From the NCBI GenBank assembly GCA_032622095.1, contig CP136061.1, positions 56,309,762-56,373,761 on the forward strand: DNA of 64,000 nt, read 5' to 3'. Of this stretch, positions 58,814 through 64,000 are shown piece after piece; the first letter of the stretch is position 1, and each line of letters begins with the position of its first letter. Origin of the DNA: Siphonodentalium dalli. Taxonomy: Eukaryota; Mollusca; Scaphopoda; Gadilida; Siphonodentaliidae. The notes below the pieces were generated by a model that saw only the letters and a list, made by a program, of their open reading frames with translations, was not told the DNA's origin and searched no databases. Position numbers and translations under genes: made by a program.

Positions 58814-59203
58814 TTAACCCTTTACCCAACAAACCGGCCAAAACCGGCCAAATAAAGCTTCTACAGCCTAAAATATCTTCGGTCTGTCTCAATAGAACCA
58901 TACAAATATGGATATCATTGGAACCGGCTCCTTGACCACATTGTGATAGTTACAGTTATGCCCTGTGCCAATGCATTCTCTTATATATGCGAGTCGACCA
59001 TAGGTCGCCTCGCATATATAAGAGAATGCATTGGCCTAAAAAAAATCTTTTTTTACCATTTTTTCTTACATTCTTTAACAATTTTATAATTTTTAATGTG
59101 TTAAGCCAATGCATTCTCTTATATATGCGAGGCGACCTATGGTCGACTCGCATATATAAGAGAATGCATTGGCACAGGGCCCTTCTGTTTGGTAAAGGGT
59201 TAA
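58814..59203 (-). mobile_element. Family A piggyBac-like MITE, inverted
   Basis: TTAACCCTTTACCCAACAAA on the left with the CCGGCCAAAACCGGCC tract, and GGTAAAGGGTTAA on the right. Hairpins at 58968-59034 and 59106-59172. Orientation is opposite to the other four copies. Confidence 0.85.
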
Positions 59204-59259
59204 GTTATAATTTTTAATACTTTTACGTTAGTTCAAACATTACCTGCTGAACTTCTATT

Positions 59260-59499
59260 CAAGCCTTGAAATAGGGTATCTGTCATTTGCAGAATGAGGT
59301 CCCCAGAGGATGAATTTAGTGATGCTACCCCGCATAGTGGGCTAGCATCACCAAATTCACCCTCTGGGAACAACTCAGCAGAATGAGGTCCCCAGAGGGT
59401 GAATTTGATGATGCTAGCCTGCTATGCGGGGTAGCATCACTAAATTCACCCTCTGGGGACCTCATTCAGCAAATGACAGACACCCTATTTCAAGGCTTG
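59260..59499. mobile_element. Family E short form with exact 8-bp duplication
   Basis: CTTCTATT precedes (59252-59259) and follows (59500-59507). Termini are CAAGCCTTGAAATAGGGT and inverted CAAGCCTTGAAATAGGGT. Inside are two successive GATGCTA hairpins bounded by GAATGAGGTCCCCAGAGGR. This short form lacks the ~200-bp middle of the other E copies. Confidence 0.85.
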
Positions 59500-59651
59500 C
59501 TTCTATTGACCTACGGTGTGTGGATACTTTATTACCAGTATTTTTTGAAGTATGTATACTTTATATGACCTGACTTTTATTTGAGGTATCTAGAGGAGGT
59601 ATCTAGAACTTCCTCCCAATGTTTAGGTTAGAGGGTCCTCAGTGGGGTGTG

Positions 59652-59760
59652 TACAGTAATGCCCTAAATAATCGACTCCTTAACCACAGCAGAATTATGG
59701 TTATTTTTCAGGATTTAGTCGGAAATATGGCTTGTTGCCATTCATCAGAAAGCTCTCACT
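59652..59760 (+). mobile_element. Family D MITE, single arm
   Basis: Left arm only, TACAGTAATGCCC to GAAAGCTCTCACT. Confidence 0.75.
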
Positions 59761-61233
59761 GGTCTGACATTTTCAACTTTGTTGTAGTCAGACATGAAAT
59801 TTCTAAGTGCTTTGATTGCATTTGATGGAGATATTCCATACACCTTTCATTCCATATTGATGTTATATTGACCATGTCTAATACCATGTTATTCTATTCA
59901 TGGAAGTACTTAGAGACCCTTGAGTTCAAGTGGCTCTTCCAAGTCAGATTCAGAATGGTTTATTGATTGACCACCATCCACTGATGATGTGAACAGAATA
60001 TTAAATACAATATACATGTACATGTACATGTATTTATAACATTATAAGTTATTGTGGTGGTTTGACGGTAACATGGTGTGACATTGATGGCTTGGAGTTT
60101 ATGTTCAACTGAGCGACAAGGTTGAACATAAGCTCCAATTAAGCCATCAATGTCACACCATGTTACCGTCAATCAACATTAATAATGTATATGTTCTGCT
60201 GACAGCCCTGGTCATTCTTAGAAATTTTACATTTATTCCAAGAATGATCAGCAGAAAATGTCAAAATCTCTCTATTTCAAAGTAAATGATGTCATGAAAA
60301 AGCAGGCCAGCAAGAGACGATGAAACAGTTGTCTTGGTTTCCTTTATGTTGACAGCTCGAGATGTAAACATGGGATATGTTGAGTGGCTCTCTGACCAAT
60401 CGACAACGTGATTTCTGACAGGTGGAATATAGATATATAGAGGATAAAGCCACGAGTGGAAATTCAAATGTTTTGTCATCACGAAAAAGTGTGGATATTC
60501 TGTTTATTATATACTTTAGTTAATTGCCTATGGCCCCCAATGAATGTCAATACATCAGTAATTTCAAGCTGATATCACTCACTAGTGGGATATCACTTAT
60601 ATCTCACTGCTAAAACATTATAATTCATGGGAAAGTATATAATAAATATTTTTATTACATTTCTATGTGTGATTTATGAGTGAATTTTTTGTAAATGATA
60701 ATTTCACTAATGAATTATGTCACTTTAACTTGCGGCTTATGTATTCATACATGCTGTCAAAAGTTAATGTGTCATGGGTATAATGGCAGTATTATTCAGA
60801 TTTATTGAAAGTCAGATGTTATAGTGGAATATAATAAACATTGTAATCACTTGATTGAACTGGTGATGTGAAATAATTTATTCGAGTCAGGGACTATTTT
60901 GTAAAACATTCAAGCGCAATGCGCTCTCATATTTGTTCAAAAATATCCTAAGCACTTGCAGTGGGTAAATCTGCAAAATCTATAAATGTCTGTAAAAAAA
61001 ATCGCCACCAAGAAGAACATGGAGAATTAGATCAACTTCGTTCCTATATTCATTATTGATAATTCTCTGATAATGTAATTTCACACGTTGAAACCATTTT
61101 TATGTATTATATGACAAATCTGTTAAAGTGATTTGTCAACAAATATCAGGTAGTAAGTTCCAATATTTTAGTTTGAATATTATTTTCAGAATATTTTTCA
61201 ATGCTTTGACATTTTCCAATGTTTACCATCATT
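59761..61233. other. No gene; one long inverted repeat inside
   Basis: Apart from the inverted repeat at 60062-60172, nothing supported. Confidence 0.4.
60062..60172. repeat. Inverted repeat with ~48-bp arms
   Basis: TTGACGGTAACATGGTGTGA and the following 12 bases are perfectly matched at the right end. Toward the centre there is a 4-base gap and one mismatch, then GTTCAAC/GTTGAAC around an 11-base loop. No family relatives in this window. Confidence 0.75.
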
Positions 61234-61415
61234 GTTTTGATTGAACTGTGGTACATGTATCTTATATGACTAATTGAAGTTTTAGTGTTAATTCCACTGT
61301 AACAGTAATGTTTATATAACTATGGTTTTGATTGAACTGTGGTACATGTATCTTATATGACTAATTGAAGTTTTAGTGTTAATTCCACTGTAACAGTAAT
61401 GTTTATATAACAATG
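61234..61415 (+). repeat. 91-bp tandem duplication
   Basis: The unit starting GTTTTGATTGAACTGTGGTA occurs twice in a row with one visible difference (AACTATG versus AACAATG). Confidence 0.9.
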
Positions 61416-61604
61416 GTTTTGACATGCGAAATCTCATCATTGGAGAGTTACTAATAGTGAAAATAAGACAATCTAATTTTTCCATGTACTTGTTGATGAT
61501 AATTGTTTTACAGACTTTACTGTTATTTTTCATAAACCAACTTCGAAGGCCAGGAGTCCCTTTAAGTTAATTTAACTCATCGCTCCTGAATTGAGTCCCG
61601 AGTT

Positions 61605-62182
61605 CAAGTCTGAATTTATCATGTCTGACATTCACAGAATGAGGTCCCATAGCGGGTTAGCATTACCAAATTCATTCTCTGGGGACCTCATTCTGTTTGA
61701 TCCTCATCTTCTGGCAGTATCTACACATACAGTAATGCTCAAATTAATCAACTCCTTAACCACAGGAAATATGGCTTGTTGCCATTCATTGGAAAGCTCT
61801 CGGCGAGAGCTTTCCGATGAATGGCAACAAGCCATATTTCCAACGAAATCCTGAAAAGTTACCCATAATTCTGCTGTGGTTAAGGAGTCGATTAATTAGA
61901 GCATTACTGTATGTATAGTCTCAAATTAACAGTGTTTTTAGTTTCTTTTTCCCTTCTGTTCAGTGTCTATATCCCCTAATTTGCAGATGATAAATTGCAT
62001 TATCGAGGTGACTAACAGGTGAACATCACCAACTTCAACTGGGGGACTTCAATCTGATCATAGGTCTCCCATACTAGTTGAGGCCTAAGCAGAATGATGT
62101 CCCCAGAGGGTGCATTTGGTAACTAAATTCACCCTCTGGGGACCTCATTCTGCTAATGTCAGACACACTAAATTCAAGCTTG
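61605..62182. mobile_element. Family E MITE carrying a nested D element
   Basis: Termini are CAAGTCTGAATTTATCATGT and the inverse of ACACTAAATTCAAGCTTG. The subterminal GAATGAGGTCCC/GGGGACCTCATTCTG hairpins are both present. A D element lies at 61728-61911. Flanks show only weak similarity (CCCGAGTT / TCTCAGTT). Confidence 0.65.
61728..61911. mobile_element. Family D MITE nested in family E
   Basis: TA-flanked, TACAGTAATGCTC ... GAGCATTACTGTA. The left arm lacks the GAATTATGGGTAACTTTTCA part while the right arm is complete. Confidence 0.8.
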
Positions 62183-62195
62183 TCTCAGTTCAGTT

Positions 62196-62340
62196 CTTAT
62201 AACTCTTTCATCATGTTTCATGACTGGAACTTCCTGAAATATTTCAAAAACCATGTGCCAATGTATTCTCTTATACATGTACATGTATATGTGAGTCTCC
62301 CATAGGGAGTCTCACATATAAGAGCATGCATTGGCCTAAC
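62196..62340 (+). mobile_element. Family C fragment with shared hairpin
   Basis: It begins near TTATAACTCTTTCATC and TGACTGGAACTTCCTG. The hairpin spans 62258-62334, with an inserted ACATGTACATGTATA in one arm. The right half is missing. Confidence 0.6.
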
Positions 62341-62977
62341 AATATAAGGCTTGGGCTGGTACTTGGATACAGTGCATGAACTAGCCTAACTAGATGCACA
62401 CAGGCCCTTGTGTAGTACAAATGAACTCATCTCCTACTGTTATAACCAGGTGAGAGTCAGTGCACCTTGAATCAATACTGCAGTCTTTGAATATCATCTT
62501 ATAGATTGTGATAAAAACCTACTCTGCCAATCTGAAGAATAATTGTGCCTGCAGGCTACCCCAGCTGAACTAGAGTAAGTGCTTCTAGTCAGGATGCACA
62601 TATTGGAAAAGCTTTATTTGGGCAGAAAATGTGTACTCACTGGGCAATGATATACCAAACAACAAAACATCATTTAGCTAACAGTTTCTATAATCCTTAA
62701 GGGAAGAGGGTGGTGACTCAGTCTGGAAGGTGAATAGTTCATTATACCTTACAGCGAAACATCCTTTCTTTAACTATCAACCTTAGGGGAGTAGCCCCGG
62801 TGACTCAGTCTGAAAGGTGCATTATACCTTACAACCAAACATTAGTTATTATCAACCTTTGGGGACTTTGGTCTAGATTCGTACACTACCACTTTAGTGA
62901 GAACATCTAGTATTGAATCAGTAAATCGAACAGGAGAATGCATTCATTCTTGAAAGGGTTAATTTCTTATTTTAGCA
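62341..62977. other. No gene; imperfect direct repeat
   Basis: GTGACTCAGTCTGRAAGGTG occurs twice (about 62714 and 62800), each followed by ATTATACCTTACA and AACAT, an old ~90-bp direct duplication. Confidence 0.5.
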
Positions 62978-63047
62978 TACAGTAATGCTCTAAGTAATCG
63001 ACTTCTTAACCACAGCAGAATTATGGGTAACTTTTCACGATTTAGTT
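62978..63047 (+). mobile_element. Family D MITE, partial arm
   Basis: TACAGTAATGCTC through GGGTAACTTTTCACGATTTA, then unrelated DNA. Confidence 0.7.
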
Positions 63048-63261
63048 GCTCGTACTGTGTCCGCTTCGCATCACTCATGCGTTAAAGGAGTACAAAATTC
63101 AGCTTGTCATACTGATGAGTTTCAGAGCATGTTCTGATCAAACTGGAGCAGCGCCTGTATTGGCTGCAGCCGGTTCATTGGTTGCATGGTTTGTACAAAT
63201 GACTGGGGTAATATTGTAATGTTTAAAAATGTGTTAGAGCAAGTAATTGGTTAATCGCTAT

Positions 63262-63492
63262 ATAAAACTGGTAATAATTATTATTACTTATGGTAGCAGC
63301 GCTGGTGCAGCATTTAAGATCATGTGCACGCATACATGTATATATAAGAGAATGCACTGCTTTACAAGGTCAAGTTGAATATTGTTAGGCCAATGTATTC
63401 TCTTATGTATGGGAGACTCGCATATATAACAGAATGGAGTGGCACAGGGTTTTCGCAAAATTTCAGGAAGCTCCAGTCATGTAGGGGTTTAA
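63262..63492 (-). mobile_element. Family C TTAA-type MITE, degenerate
   Basis: The right end is CAGGAAGCTCCAGTCATGTA followed by GGGGTTTAA. A decayed hairpin starts CCAATGTATTCTCTTATGTA (63391). A second half-hairpin ending AAGAGAATGCACTG is near 63355. The left end is not defined. Confidence 0.5.
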
Positions 63493-63567
63493 CGAATAGT
63501 TTATAGACTGACTGCTAATTTTGTGATGTATGTCAAAAGTAAACTACATGTACATCTCATCATCATT

Positions 63568-64000
63568 CCTGAAAATATGGTGCCGGACATTTACAGAATG
63601 AGATCCACAGAAGGTGAATTTTGTGACTCTACCCTGCACAGCAAGCTAGCTTCACTAAATTCACATTCCGGGGCCTTCATTCTGCTTTGGCTTCATCTTC
63701 TCTAGAAAATATCTTTATGATCAAATTAACAATTTCTTTAGTCTCTTTAGAAAGTTTTTTTCTTTTTTAGTTGAATGTTTCTATATCCCCCAAATTGACA
63801 GATTTGCATAATTGAGGTGCCCAATGGGTGCACATCACCATCTGCTAACTTACGGTAAATCTGTCTAGGTCTGCCACAGCAGATGAGGCCATGCTGAATG
63901 AGGTTTCCAGGTGATGAAGTTGTTGATGCTAGCCCCCTGTGCACTGAGAGCTTTCGGATGAATGGCAACAAGCCATTACTGTACTTTGGTATTCTTATAT
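63568..64000. mobile_element. Family E MITE, runs off the window
   Basis: The left part has ATATGGTGCCGGACATTT and CAGAATGAGATCCACAGAAG with its hairpin partner. It then shows the E middle (TTTCTATATCCCCCAAATTG). The right terminus is beyond 64000 or lost. Confidence 0.55.
63942..63983. mobile_element. Family D MITE, short remnant
   Basis: CACTGAGAGCTTTCGGATGA, ATGGCAACAAGCC and ATTACTGTA remain: apex and terminus joined, with most of the arm deleted. Confidence 0.6.

Overview
This window looks like non-coding, repeat-dense DNA from an animal nuclear genome, most likely a mollusc or another lophotrochozoan. The signs are high A+T content, no compact ORFs, very many short non-autonomous DNA transposons, frequent tacatgta motifs, and a decayed CR1/L2-type LINE fragment. 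The taxonomic guess is inference. I found no intact host protein gene, no tRNA or rRNA, and no transposase. Long stretches with no recognisable content may be introns or intergenic DNA.

Layout. 1-2870: a hAT-like terminal fragment, then a field of CCATGGTA palindromes split by a hAT-like insertion with 8-bp target duplications. 3572-6000: three head-to-tail copies of a repeat family (called G here). 8409-9111: foldback elements. 9776-10521: a hAT element with an exact 8-bp duplication. 10585-11652: an inverted G copy. 12814-13390: the 3' end of a LINE ORF2 on the minus strand.

13959-29804: an almost identical direct duplication (copy A 13959-22140, copy B 22150-29804). Each copy carries the same series of MITEs, a 33-bp minisatellite (21 versus 20 units), two hAT elements and a CpG-richer, promoter-like stretch. 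Copy A alone has a ~498-bp insertion with TTAA-type ends, and copy B preserves the empty site.

30000-64000: a mosaic of recurring non-autonomous families. D is a TA-flanked, Tc1/mariner-like foldback element at 14 loci here (19 in the whole window). E is a hAT-like family with 8-bp duplications. A, B and C are TTAA-flanked, piggyBac-like MITEs. There are also two molluscan-style tandem-repeat elements (34559-37160). Several elements are nested: D inside E at 47493 and 61728, and A inside a hAT-like element at 49991.

The most distinctive signal is one ~67-bp near-perfect palindrome (arms start CCAATGCATTCTCTTATATA) carried by TTAA-flanked families A, B and C, whose termini are otherwise different. 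It occurs about eighteen times between 17.5 and 63.5 kb, often as an inverted pair. It looks like a hairpin module shared or exchanged among MITE families. The family letters A-L are labels for this report only.
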